Positions 11,951 through 22,606 of a stretch of DNA of 64,000 nt are shown in pieces (position 1 is the first letter of the stretch; the number at the start of each line of letters is the position of its first letter). The translations under genes and the position numbers were made by a program. Below the pieces are notes generated by a model. It was given only the letters and a program-made list of their open reading frames with translations, did no database searches and was not told the origin of the DNA. This DNA is from Copromyces sp. CBS 386.78 (Eukaryota > Ascomycota > Sordariomycetes > Sordariales > Sordariaceae), in the NCBI GenBank assembly GCA_030685235.1, contig MU839219.1, positions 1 to 64,000 on the forward strand. The letters are read 5' to 3'.

Positions 11951-13419
11951 TCAGACCTTTCCCAGAAAGCCTTCCGGAGTTGCCAACTTGGTGGCAAGCG
12001 CAACAAAACCCCCCAGCAAACAAACGGCACCACTAAGCATGGATACTTCGAAGAAGCCTCCAAATTTGCTGATAAAAGCACCGTTGATGGGCGGGCCGAT
12101 CAAGCCTCCAAGCGCACTAATGGCCAAGCCCATTCCCATATATGTTCCTATGTCTTGCTGGCTCTTGGGGCACACGGAGAAGGCGGCCGATGCGCCGGAG
12201 ATGATTGTGCCAGATCCGAAGCCGAACGCGACCGAATAGACAATAAGCGCTGCGTTGCTCACGGCCGAGTTCATGCAGAAGATAATGACCCCCGTGGAGA
12301 TGGCTCCGAGGGCATGAAGGTTGAGTCTTCCGTACTTGTCGGCCAAGATACCGGGTATGATACGGCCAAACGTCGAGGCGGCGTTAAGGATAGCGAGCAG
12401 ATATCCGGCCAATGTAGCATTCATGCCTCGAGCGACGGCATATGTGGGTATGAAGAAGAGCGGAGTGAACATGCCGACGAAGACGAAGAACAGAGATGCG
12501 ATTAGCAGGAGATACTTGGCGTCCTTGTAAGCGGCCGGGATCCAGAAGTTCGTGGCTCTCGAGGGCAGACGGGCCTTGACGACGATGCAAGAGAAGAGCA
12601 TGAAAGGCATCATGAGGAAGGCCGTGATGCGGACGGACCATCCGAATCCGAGATTGGAGCTGTTGAGCATGCGGGACAAGGCAATGGGGATGACGATACC
12701 GCCAACAGACGATCCGGAAACCACCACTCCCAGTGCGGCCGCTCGTTTCTTATCAAAGTGCTGGGATACTGCTGCGATTGCGGGAATCTGCAGGCAGCCC
12801 ATGGCGATGCCCATCAGCACTCCTTGGACGAGCATGACTTGCCAGTACTTGTCACAAAGACTCAGCAGCATGACGCACAACAGGTGAAGGATGGCGGCGG
12901 GGCGGATAACCTAATGATAGGCATTTGTTCTTGTCAGAAACTATGCAAAGACGGAGACGAGGTTTGTTAGGATGGGGTACTTGCGGCAGCACCAAATCGG
13001 TCGAAAAGCGGTCCTCCGAACATGCCCGAGGCAAATTGCATGTAGACGGACAGAGAGCCGATCCAGGCAATGGCGTCGGGTGAGCGCTGCTTGAGCTGAT
13101 GGGTGAGGTAGTACTGCTCAAAGGTTCCAAACGAGTTGGCAAATCCTAGACAGCAAAAGAAAATGGCAGAACCACCAGCTGCGACAAGCCAGGCCTTGAC
13201 GCCACCATCGGGTGCGTCCTCGAACGCGAGGGGTTCCTCCTGGATATCAAGGATCTGGCTCCGGCTCCGGCTCCGGCTCTTGGATTCGCCTTCCTCCTTC
13301 TGTTGTTCGACGTCGGGATTTTTTGCGACTGTGTGGTGCGCCTCATCAGGGTCTCGCTGCTGCTCATCGACCGGGTTCTCGACGCGAGGGGTTGCGACCA
13401 AATCTGCCGAGTCCGCCAT
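11951..13419 (-). CDS. MFS monocarboxylate-type transporter
   Basis: Two exons, 12985-13419 and 11951-12910, give 464 residues. The 74-bp intron (12911-12984) uses a GC donor: the exon ends in GCC and the intron starts GCAAGT. This joins F-D-R-F-G-A-A to V-I-R-P-A-A in frame; the nearest GT donor would break the frame. After a charged 80-residue N-terminus comes P-D-G-G-V-K-A-W, the entry motif of fungal monocarboxylate transporter relatives (Mch family), then about 12 hydrophobic helices with F-D-R-F-G as the loop 2-3 signature. It should sit in the plasma or vacuolar membrane. Substrate (monocarboxylates, riboflavin or other) cannot be told from sequence. Length is normal. Confidence 0.93.
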
Positions 13420-14807
13420 GGTTCAGGTTGTTTCTCTGCTGGTCAGGAGAGGAGATATTGTGATGGTTTGGGTTGAGATGACGAGCGGCAAAGTAAACAT
13501 GAGGACAGGGCAGTGGTCCAGATCAAGTCGCAGAGAGGTGAGTGGGTTTCCACGGCGGCGAGGTGGACAGCTCTGACGGGACAACGCTTCTAATGGCCAT
13601 TTTTGAATTTTTCGTCCCTCTTTTTTCATCCCGTGTGGGTTGAGCACATTACCTTGGGCTGCCGTGTAAGGTTCTGAGATTGCTGCTGTCTCGGCATGGT
13701 CGGGCTCGGGTACCAGGCGGTAACTCGGGGATGACGGATAGCAAAAGGAGGGAGTACCCGAGAGGTGTCGTCTCCCGATCCATGTTCCAGCACTCTGCAG
13801 CCTAAGGTAGCCACTAGATAGGAGGATGATGTATAAGGTAAGATTCCGTTTCTTATCTGGAGGCGGTCGTCCCTTTGGATCATCCATGCTATGATTATTG
13901 GCATTCATACAATGCTTCGGGTTCCCAAGAGATGTCGACTGCTTGAAAAGACCATCTGGCTTAGTTCCCATGCTTTTTTGAACACTGCGGTACCCCGAAC
14001 AAGCGAGCAACTCGGGCGGTCTTTGGTCTGGCCAATCCTCCGGTGCCCTCTCCTGTCACCTACGCGGGATGTGACAGTTGCCCAAAGTGACAACGGCCTG
14101 TCTTAATGGACGACGGCGGCAGACTGACGCAGTCTTGTGGTGGCCACGATGGCGACGAAGAGGAACAATATCTGAACAGAGAACGGAATCCTGCATCAAC
14201 CTCAACAAATGTTCCAATCAACAAGCTCGGGGCAGTGTACACCGTCGCATCGGACCAAAAGTGCCTGAAGGTGAAAATTGACTGGCGGCGAGGGAGGTCC
14301 GCGAGGCAAACAAACAAGGGCCGCCAGTGGAAACTTTGAGGTTTGGACGACATGGAACCTGAGACGGCAATCCGCATGGTCACCGGCCTTCATCAAACTT
14401 CCAAGCAAGTACTCAGGGAAGGAGCTCCCTTTGGTTCAGTCTGGCCGCCTTTTCTACCAGGCCTCGCCTGTTCAGTGTGCTCGTTTGTTCCACTGCACCT
14501 TCCTCACTTCCCTCACTTCCCTCACTTCCTACCTCTTACGCTCCTTCCGTTTCCGACTGCAATACTTACCTACTGGACGGGGGCACGGTAATATTGGAAC
14601 ACTCGACAGAATTGCACCTGCCGTCTGCCAAAATTGACGCTTCCATCGACCATCGCCACTTTCTTCGACCTCGCCCAGATCTCAGGCTTCGCTTTGTAGC
14701 TGTGCTTCTGCTCTCTCTCACGGAAGTCTCCAACTGCTGCTTTTCCCGGCCGCCCTACTCGCCTCTGCGTCAGAGAAAGCCTACCACTACTTCCTGGGAC
14801 TTTCGCG
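13420..14807. other. Divergent promoter region
   Basis: 1.39 kb between the MFS transporter (-) and a single-pass membrane protein (+). Long overlapping ORFs on both strands lack motifs and mutually conflict, so I do not call a gene. A short CACTTCCCT tandem stretch lies near 14505-14530. Confidence 0.5.
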
Positions 14808-16089
14808 ATGGCCGGCCTTCCGAGTCGTCTCCTTCCTCGCGACCTCGGCGGTCCCATCGACGGCTTTGACCCGAACATCAGCAACGGCACATGCTACAGG
14901 AAGACCGCGACGGGCGTCAAACAGCTTCCTGACCACTATATTCCCTGCGGAAATGCCGCTATTGGTCACGTGGGCTGTTGTCAGGCCGGTGATAAGTGTA
15001 TAGAACTCGGGGCATGCTACAATCACACGTTTGGCAGTGAGTCTAACACATGCAACAGGAGGTCCCCAAATGCTAACTATTAACAACCTGGAAGCGACAT
15101 ATATCAGTGGATGTTCAGATAAAGATTACCTAGATGCCAGCTGCCCCCAAAAGTCTTATGATGCCGCCGTCTGGTTAGGCCTCATCTATTGTGACTCCGA
15201 ACACGAATGGAAGCCCTGTATCCAGAATAACGACTATCCAGGTAGGAATAACCGTTAAAGATGAATGAATGAGTACTTGTATTAATCTGGTATAATAGAA
15301 TACATCACAACAAAGCCAGCCCAATGCGATAAGAACAAAGTCTGTACCAACACCGACGTCCCTGCTGTCTTTCCAACCTTCACTGCCGGCCAGATCCCCG
15401 ACATCGGCTGGCTCAATTATGATCGAGACGAGAGCAGCCTCAACTGGCTCGTATCCGACCCATCGGTGGTATATCACAAACCCAGCACCACCAAGATCCA
15501 GACAATCACTTCCTCTCAAGACTCAGTATACTCCAAGGCAACCCTCACAACTGGCACGGCTTCTTCCACGTCTACCCCATATGCTGTCCCACCTGGACCG
15601 ACAGCAACTTCGACTGATGACTCTTCGACTCTCAACACTGGAGCCATTGTTGGCATAGGAGTCGGTGTGGGCGCTCTGGCTATTTTGCTACTGGTTGGCC
15701 TTGCCATCTTCTTCATAGTTCGCCGACGAAGAGCAGAGCATGAGCCCAGCCCGTCTGGCACCGACGAATCTTCGAACACGGCCGATGATGTGCTAGGAAA
15801 GGAGTCCAAGTCGCCAATTTCACCAGGTGGAAACTCGCAAGATCTTCATACGTCCCCAATGATCAGTGAACTCGACCCTCAGGCTGACCGTCCATGGTCT
15901 CTGCGTTCAGAATTACACGGAAACACGGTGTCACCTTCGGCTTTCTCTCCAGCAACCACAAGTCATGCCTCGTTCCAGCCATCTCCGCTGATATCTGAAA
16001 CTTCGGAAGGTCAGGGCTATGCTATGGGACACGCGTACAAACCGTACGGTGGGGATCACCTTCAGCACATCAATGAATTGCCTGGTTAG
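14808..16089 (+). CDS. Single-pass membrane protein with cysteine-rich ectodomain
   Basis: Three exons, 14808-15036, 15095-15241 and 15299-16089, with introns of 58 and 57 bp, give 388 residues. Residues 25-150 hold about a dozen cysteines, including C-C-Q and paired cysteines. A Ser/Thr/Pro-rich stalk follows, then one transmembrane helix at about 241-266 (I-V-G-I-G-V-G-V-G...), an R-R-R-R stop-transfer signal and a 120-residue cytoplasmic tail rich in Ser/Pro. This layout is that of fungal surface sensors and matrix-anchored receptors. The first exon shows no clear signal peptide, so an upstream coding exon may be missing from this model. I do not recognise a named domain. Confidence 0.75.
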
Positions 16090-17475
16090 CGGCTCAACTG
16101 CTCGGCGGCGTGTGGGTGTAGCTAACCGAGGGGTCCTGTTATCATAACAGGAAGGCTCGAAGTGAGGTGGATTCAGACTGAAATCTTGGGTGCAAAACAA
16201 GCGGTCTTCAGTTGTGGGCGAGTGTCAAGGTCAGCAAGTCAATCTCGCAAGCTGAATAATCCTTTTTTTTTTTTTTTTCGTTGTATTTGATTAGTATTAT
16301 ACACACCTTGAGTTGAAGGCAAGTCAGGGTTTCGAAACAAACCTTTGATTTTCTTTGATTTTTTCCTAGCATGCCCTTTTCAGCAACGCTAAGTGACGCG
16401 ACAGCAAGCTAACATCACGTAAAATCAAGTGTGAACGAGATAGCCGCCAGAAAACGCAATCGAAAGTCAAAACACGCTCCTGTTTATTGATCACAGATTA
16501 AACATGATAGGAGGTCGAACTAGGCGCCTCTCCATTCATCATATGTATCCCGTTATACGGTCCCTCCGCCAAGATCAACCTTTCCACCAAGCCCAACTTC
16601 ACAGTAATTGGAGGAGATGCCACGAGAGGATTTCATGACACGAATCACGATAAAAAAAAAGCAGCTGGCTTTGCGGTCATTTGATGATTTTAAATAAGGA
16701 GCTGAGGAGAAGTAGGAAGGTCTCATAATGGATTTGAAATTTGCTTCAACCAATTTCCTCTGTGATGCCATATAGGTCAACGGATGATGTTCGTCAGCTT
16801 CGACGGCTATCTCGATTCTCGACAAGTATATGTTGCCTCATTTCACGTGCTGTCTATCGTTCAAGGCCATGACGTGCTCCCCTACTCCGTGACCACTAGA
16901 ACGATGGCGTGATCCACTCCGCGTCTCACATCACCACCTTCACACCAATGCCCAATGATACGCACGCTACACCACGCGACATCTGCTCCCGGGAGGCTCT
17001 GATTGACGACGCATGTCATGTCGATTCGGTATGAAGGTTGAACGGCCTGCAAGCGCACTTTCTCATCGGGCTGGCTTCTACTATAATACCATCATGGCGC
17101 TCCCCTCACACCCTACCACCACTCAGTAGCCGCCCATATCCTCCAACAAGGCACCGGATCGGCATCGGTTCGCATAGAGTTGAAAGCAACGGGCCACAAC
17201 AGAAGCCGTGTATGCATTGCTCATAATCGGCAACACCCTTGATTGGGACATAACTTCCTCACGCAATATCATCCATGCACTTCATCATGGACATCTCCAA
17301 TCAACCCCGCAAACGCTGAAGCGACGTTCTCTCAGTCAACAGCTCGAAAAGATGGACTCTAAGGCCATGACGAGCTGTATAAAAGGGAATCGGCACCCGT
17401 CCTGAGTGGCATAAGGAACCTTCTCACTGCACACTACGTCAACCAACAACATCAGACAAAGTCAACCTCCACAAT
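16090..17475. other. Intergenic region upstream of the dioxygenase gene
   Basis: Contains a T-run near 16264-16278 and the dioxygenase promoter. Short ORFs on either strand have no support. Confidence 0.5.
17378..17385 (+). promoter_or_regulatory. TATA box of the TauD-type dioxygenase gene
   Basis: TATAAAAG about 91 bp before the ATG at 17476, followed by a CA-rich leader ending in CACAAT before the start codon, as in many fungal promoters. Confidence 0.55.
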
Positions 17476-19004
17476 ATGGCCCCTTCCGCTGTCGAGACCA
17501 TCACCGTTCCGGTTCCCGAGGCGAACCCCATGAAGCTCCAGTCTGCGCACCACAGAGACGTCTACAAGGAGCTCGCCCCTGTCGCCTTCGACAAAGAGGC
17601 CGAGTTGGCTGGCAAGGAAGGCTTCCAGGCCGCCAAGGTACGAATTATCAAGCCCTGCGGACGGCATACATGGACATACATGAGCTAGTTTCTGACTTGA
17701 TCATGCTGTGCAGTATCCCCATTACCTCCCTACCTGGAACCCAGAGCAAAAGTATCCCGCCTTGGAGCCTTTCGAGCACTACGAGCACGGCAGGGATGCC
17801 GACACCTCCTACAAGAACCTCCTCCCAGAGGGCACGGCTGTAAATCACCTCACTCCCACCATTGGCACTGAGGTAAGGGGCATCCAGCTCAGCGCCTTGA
17901 CCAACGCCGGCAAGGACGAGCTTGCTCGGTTCGTCGCAGAACGAAAGGTTGTCGCCTTCGGACAACAGGATTTCGCGGATCTGCCCATCGAGGAGGCCCT
18001 CAAGTTTGGCGAATACTTTGGTCGGTACGTGCTGCATATCTCCTAATCATGCTTCGGCCCGAGAAAGTAACCTGACTGATATTGGGACACAGTCATCACA
18101 TTCATCCCACCTCAGGCTCTCCTGAAGGCTTCCCCGAGATCCACCTGGTCCACCGTAGCGCCGGTGACAACAGCGTCGACCTCTTCTTCGCCAACCGTAA
18201 GTTATGACCTCGACCATCGAATGGTAACAACGTGCTAACTGAAGCCAACTACGGTAGGGACAAGCAGCGTAGCTTGGCATAGCGACGTCTCGTACGAGCA
18301 GCAACCCCCTGGAACCACGTTCCTGTACATCCTCGAGAAGCCCGAGACCGGTGGTGACACCCTCTTCGTCGATGCCGTGGAGGCCTACAACCGCCTCAGC
18401 CCCTTGTTCCAAGAGCGTCTTCACGGCCTCAAGGCCACCCACTCTGGTATCGAGCAGGTCAACTCGGCGGCTGCCAGAGGCGGCATCAAGAGACGTGAGC
18501 CTGTTGTGAACGAGCATCCCATCATCAGAACACACCCCGCCACGGGCGAGAAGGCGATTTACGTCAACCCGCAGTGTAAGTCGCCCCCCTGCTCCCGGCT
18601 GCCCTCAACGCCTAGCAGAGGTCGACAACATGATCCAGAAAGAAGCTAACCTGCACGTCACGCTCCTGCAGTCACTCGTGAGATTGTTGGTCTCAAGAAG
18701 GAGGAATCTGATACTCTTCTGAAGTTCCTATACGACCATCTTGCCTATGGCGCCGACTTCCAAGCTCGCGTCAAGTGGTTAGTGCACCCTTTTCTTTGCT
18801 TTGGGTGATTAGTACTAACTGGCAACGCCCAGGGAGCCTGGCACCGTCGTGGTTTGGGATAACCGCGTGACTCAACATAGCGCGATGGTGGACTGGAAGG
18901 ACGGCCAGAGGAGGCATTTGGCCAGAATCACCCCCCAGGCTGAGAGGCCGTATGAGACTCCGTTCCAGGCCAAGGCCCAAGGGCTGGGTGAAGTAGTGGA
19001 GTAG
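17476..19004 (+). CDS. TauD/TfdA-family 2-oxoglutarate- and Fe(II)-dependent dioxygenase
   Basis: Six exons: 17476-17637, 17714-18024, 18093-18196, 18258-18575, 18672-18777 and 18833-19004; all introns are GT-AG, 55-96 bp. The product is 390 residues. The iron-binding triad is visible: W-H-S-D (His200, Asp202) and distal His349 in T-Q-H-S. The 2-oxoglutarate-binding arginine lies in R-R-H-L-A-R just after. Substrate-side motifs near 163-175 (H-H-I-H-P) fit the taurine/sulfonate group. Fungal homologues (for example yeast Jlp1) release sulfite from sulfonates as a sulfur source, but many close relatives act on other acids, so the substrate is inference. Cytosolic. Length is normal. The 3' end is only 123 bp from the convergent neighbour. 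Confidence 0.94.
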
Positions 19005-19127
19005 AGTGGCTTTGTCTTGACGATATCCAAGCGTTGTCCCTTTGAGGTTTGTTCTTTGTGCTGTACTTGAGCGGGCTTGTAATGTATATGATGAAGTCAG
19101 ATCTATCCAGAGAGCTGTGGTGTAGTT

Positions 19128-20348
19128 TCAGAGGAACGGTATCTCGTGCAGTGAGGTGGCACTTTGGCTGTCCTCCGTCTTGACCTCTGTTTTTATACCC
19201 GGTGAGCCGGGTCTTCGCCGTTGGCCAGCCCTGCGGGAACGGATTCGAGAAAACAAATCAACGTCGTCTTCCTCTTCATCCTGATCGCTGGAACTGTCAT
19301 TCCTGTTGAGCCCGCTTGTTTGTTGGCGAGAACGAGCAATGGGAAGGGAAACCATAGTAGACCGCATGCCTTGATCATTGGAGGCACGCGAAGCGTGCGC
19401 CGATGGCTGAGACGGTCTACTTTGGGTGGTATTTCGGGCAGACAGCGTTGCGGCTGACGACAAATCGGTAACTCGAGCCCTATGGAGCTTTGGGGACCAA
19501 GTCGTATGCCCATCCAAAGCCGAGTCGTCATTTTCGGTGTCGTCGCTCTCGTCTTCATCTAGTGGCTTTCGATTGCCGGGTCGCCCTTGCACATGTACGG
19601 CCCGATCCAGTGACGGACTCGAACGTCTTGCAGCTCGGAATCCAGAGGCCGAAGCGCTTAAGGAACTCAATGAGCGATGTAATGGGACCTTCTTCTTCCT
19701 TGGGCTATCCATCAGGCCCTGCAGCGAGGTGCCTGTCCACGGCTTGTCTCCAGAGTCCGAGTCGTGGTCAGCCCGTTTCCCCAAGATCTTGGTCAAGCCT
19801 CTCTGTTGTTTGGCGGCCGTCTCAAGTCTAGCATGCCTTCGTCTCACGGCATCTGTCGGTGCGCCAGTGACAGGGCGTGAGATGTCATCAATCGTCTCGG
19901 CATTTTTGGAGCTGGCAAGATTCTTGAGGCGCTGGTATTCGGCGGCGTGCAAATGCCGGGTGAACTCGCCGGCCACTGCGAGAAACTCATCCTCCACCAT
20001 GCGATACCGGTCATCGTAGCGGGGACCTTCGATCATAAACTCCTCTCTCAAAGGCTGGGGTGGCGGCGATGTCGATGGGGACCGGGATCGATGTGGACGA
20101 CGGCTTGTGTCTGAACCTCGTGCTGTTTTGCTAGGTACAACATCAAGCCCATCTGCGCCCGTCGTGCTCGACTTCAGCTTCGCCTTGTTGAATGGCTGTG
20201 CGGCGCGAGCCGAAGGTGAGGATGCGCTGGGTTCTGGGTCGGGAGCAGAGGTAGATGTCGACTGACCTGTCCCACTCCTCACGGCAGCGCTTCTCCCGTT
20301 GGACTTTCTTTGGGTTGGGTCAACTTTCCACGGCAGTTGTCGTGGCAT
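19128..20348 (-). CDS. Basic, low-complexity protein of unknown function, probably nuclear
   Basis: A single exon of 406 residues. It is rich in Ser, Arg, Asp and Pro, with several basic patches (R-R-R-H, P-R-K-K-K, Q-R-R-R-P) that could act as nuclear localisation signals. A more ordered segment near residues 100-145 (E-F-M-I-E-G-P-R-Y-D-D-R-Y-R-M-V) looks like the conserved core, with helical spacing of aromatic and Leu residues. The C-terminus has two abutting SUMO consensus sites, I-K-T-E and V-K-T-E. I do not recognise a named family. The long open frame, good codon usage and position between two real genes support it as coding. Confidence 0.75.
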   Translation of the reverse strand: MPRQLPWKVDPTQRKSNGRSAAVRSGTGQSTSTSAPDPEPSASSPSARAAQPFNKAKLKSSTTGADGLDVVPSKTARGSDTSRRPHRSRSPSTSPPPQPLREEFMIEGPRYDDRYRMVEDEFLAVAGEFTRHLHAAEYQRLKNLASSKNAETIDDISRPVTGAPTDAVRRRHARLETAAKQQRGLTKILGKRADHDSDSGDKPWTGTSLQGLMDSPRKKKVPLHRSLSSLSASASGFRAARRSSPSLDRAVHVQGRPGNRKPLDEDESDDTENDDSALDGHTTWSPKLHRARVTDLSSAATLSARNTTQSRPSQPSAHASRASNDQGMRSTMVSLPIARSRQQTSGLNRNDSSSDQDEEEDDVDLFSRIRSRRAGQRRRPGSPGIKTEVKTEDSQSATSLHEIPFL

Positions 20349-20900
20349 GGCCGGAGATGTGCAGGATGCTGCTGTTTGTTACTTGAGCTCCATAAATTGA
20401 TCCTGGATGCGTCTGAATGTTTGTATACGACGGCGCTGATTAGTTGAATGGATGAAGTCGGTCGGTGCCCTCAGCTGTGTATTGCCGTACTGTGCAGGTG
20501 CCTGCGCCTGCAGCTTCTGGCTACAAACACTTGACGGCCCGCGGCTTAGTAAGCGGAATGCGCTAACAGAATGGAACGGAGCTTCAACATAGAATTGTTA
20601 GTGGACCTCGCCCTCTTCCGATCCTACAAACGCAAGGTCTCCAGTAAAAAGGAATCTGATTCATGATAAAGCACAGAAGATGAGACAGGGCTGATACATA
20701 TGTAAAGCTAAGGCAAGTGGCTTTTGTGTAATAGTATTTAAATATTATAGTTAGTTAGCTCCAATAGTAGCAGTTATATGTTTGATGTAAGGGAGGGCGG
20801 CAGGCGTTCCCTAACACGGGAATACTCTCCATCATTATTCGCATGTACAACCTCATCCATTACTGATCTTCCTCGTCATCCGTCATCCGTCGCACCATTT
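20349..20900. other. Intergenic region between two minus-strand genes
   Basis: Promoter of the gene ending at 19128 and 3' flank of ERG3. Slightly AT-rich near 20690-20780. No gene seen. Confidence 0.5.
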
Positions 20901-21994
20901 TTACTCGTCCTTTTTATTCTTCTGGTGAATGAGGTTTCCCTTTTCGTCTACCAGCCCCTTCTCTCTCATGACTCTGAGTGCGTCATGAAGCGGATCCAAA
21001 TCGGGACGAGGCGCTCGATGAGACTGGAAGTAGTTGTCGGCCCATGTAAAGTACTGCCCATAGTTGACAGTGAAGTACATGTGATGCAGTGTGTGGTGGG
21101 CCGGGCTGTTGATATACTTCTCAAGCCAGTGGCCCGAGATCATATCACCATCGTGGATGAAAATCGTCCAAATCTGCACCAGAATGAAGAGAACCATGTA
21201 CAAGTACTTTTGCACCGGGCAGAAGAAGACAAACACGCTATCACCAGGTTAAAACGTCGCCCACAATGAAGCCCGGGGGGAGGCAAGAAACTAACTGGTA
21301 AGGGAGGGATTGAACATATCCATCGAGTGGGTGGAAAGCCAGAGCTGCCCACGGCGTCGGCACTAAGTCGTGTTAGCTGGACAATGCTGGGATACCGTGC
21401 AGAGGGTCTGCGCTTACCAATCCACTTGTGGTGTGGCTTGTGAATGTACTTGTAGACACTGGGGTGGTGCTCAAGTCGATGAATCCAGTATATCATGAAA
21501 TCATTCCAGATCATGAAGAGCACCGTTGAGATGGCCATCCATGCCCAGCCATACTCATCCACGCGGGTGTAGAGCAAGCTCTTACCGCGCACCTCCGCCA
21601 GGAAAAAAGGCAGGGTCATGATGTTGATCCAAGGGACGGCGGTCATGGATGAGATGATCTCCTGGCGAATTTGGTTCTTGAGGAAGCGCGGGTGGTACTC
21701 AAGACGGCGGTCGAAAACGAAGTAGTACGAGAAGGCGCTGAACACCCAGTACAGGAGCGTAGCACCAACCTGGGTGATCAACAGGATGGAAGCGCATTGT
21801 CGAAGGATGTTGTCCCGTGGCCATGCCGACTCGTACAAAGTCTGCGATGGTGATTTTGAGAATGCAGACGTGCTGTTGCCGAAGCCATTGCTTAGCACGC
21901 CGCCGTCGGCCGTGGGAGTCGTGACAGCTGGCAATAGGTATGCGTAGAATCTGTCTAGCACAAGAGGGTCGAGAATCTCCAAAGCTGCGTCCAT
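20901..21994 (-). CDS. ERG3: Delta(7)-sterol 5(6)-desaturase (C-5 sterol desaturase)
   Basis: Three exons, 21418-21994, 21296-21362 and 20901-21237, with introns of 55 and 58 bp, give 326 residues. The splices are supported by protein continuity: H-H-K-W-I joins V-P-T-P-W and then L-P-Y-H joins V-F-V-F-F. The three histidine boxes of the di-iron fatty-acid-hydroxylase superfamily are intact: H-R-L-E-H-H (172-177), H-K-P-H-H (185-189) and H-T-L-H-H (263-267). Four or five hydrophobic helices place it in the ER. It inserts the C5-C6 double bond late in ergosterol synthesis; loss of function is a known route to azole tolerance in fungi. The start at 21994 is chosen because M-D-A-A-L-E matches the usual ERG3 N-terminus. 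Length is slightly short but normal for moulds, which often have two paralogues. Confidence 0.95.
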
Positions 21995-22495
21995 CTTGCC
22001 AGATCCGTCCCATGCAATGCAGCGGATGTAAACAACAGAAACGTGCGCCTCCACGCGGATGAAAGAAAATATAAAATTGGGAAAGGGGTAGCTAATCAGC
22101 AGATCCCGTCGCACATGTCGGCCCTTGACAATCCGGTGGCTTGCTGGTGGCGTGTTGTGCAAAGCAGGTACCGCCGGCACAAGCAGGGGTCGCCGTCCCA
22201 TCTCGTCTTGGCTGGCTTGGCAGGCACCCAACCTCTGTTGCCCCCAAATGGACCCTGAGTGCCTGAGCACGTGCACTCGTCCGTCTGGCGTCTGCAGGAG
22301 TCCAGCCAATGACGACTGACACTGACCGGTATTCTTTTTTACGGCAACAACGTTGGATACTTTGAGATTCCCTTCTACAGTATGCACAGCTCCATTGATG
22401 GCTTCCAATGTCACAAAACACTTACGTGAGTCTGAGCAAACTGCGGACTTGCGTATATAGGGACGTAATCTGGCCTTGGGATTTCACAAATCAAT
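21995..22495. other. ERG3 promoter and tRNA upstream region
   Basis: 501 bp upstream of ERG3 (-) and of tRNA-Pro (+). An ORF continuing from ERG3 into this region is an artefact of an open frame in the leader. No sterol-response element can be named with confidence. Confidence 0.5.
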
Positions 22496-22585
22496 GGGCC
22501 GCTGGTCTAGTGGTATGATTCTCGCTTAGGGTTCAATCCTGAGCATCGTTGCGAGAGGTCCCGGGTTCAATCCCCGGGTGGCCCC
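22496..22585 (+). tRNA. tRNA-Pro(AGG) with an 18-nt intron
   Basis: The full cloverleaf is readable. The acceptor stem GGGCCGC pairs with GTGGCCC (one G-T). The anticodon stem CTCGC/GCGAG closes a loop TTAGGGT with anticodon AGG at 22528-22530. The T stem is CCGGG/CCCGG with loop TTCAATC. The discriminator base is C. A canonical intron, 22532-22549, lies one base 3' of the anticodon (after position 37). Internal A and B boxes are present. A T-run terminator follows. The intron copies the B-box core GGGTTCAATCC, see findings. Confidence 0.96.
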
Positions 22586-22587
22586 AT

Positions 22588-22606
22588 CTTTTCTATTTTT
22601 TTTTTT
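22588..22606 (+). terminator. RNA polymerase III T-run terminator
   Basis: A TTTT run followed by an 11-T run directly downstream of tRNA-Pro, the normal Pol III stop signal. Confidence 0.85.

Noticed and set aside
13423..14010. 195-codon minus-strand ORF upstream of the MFS gene
   Set aside because: Low complexity, no homology recognised, and lies in the promoter region with a conflicting ORF.
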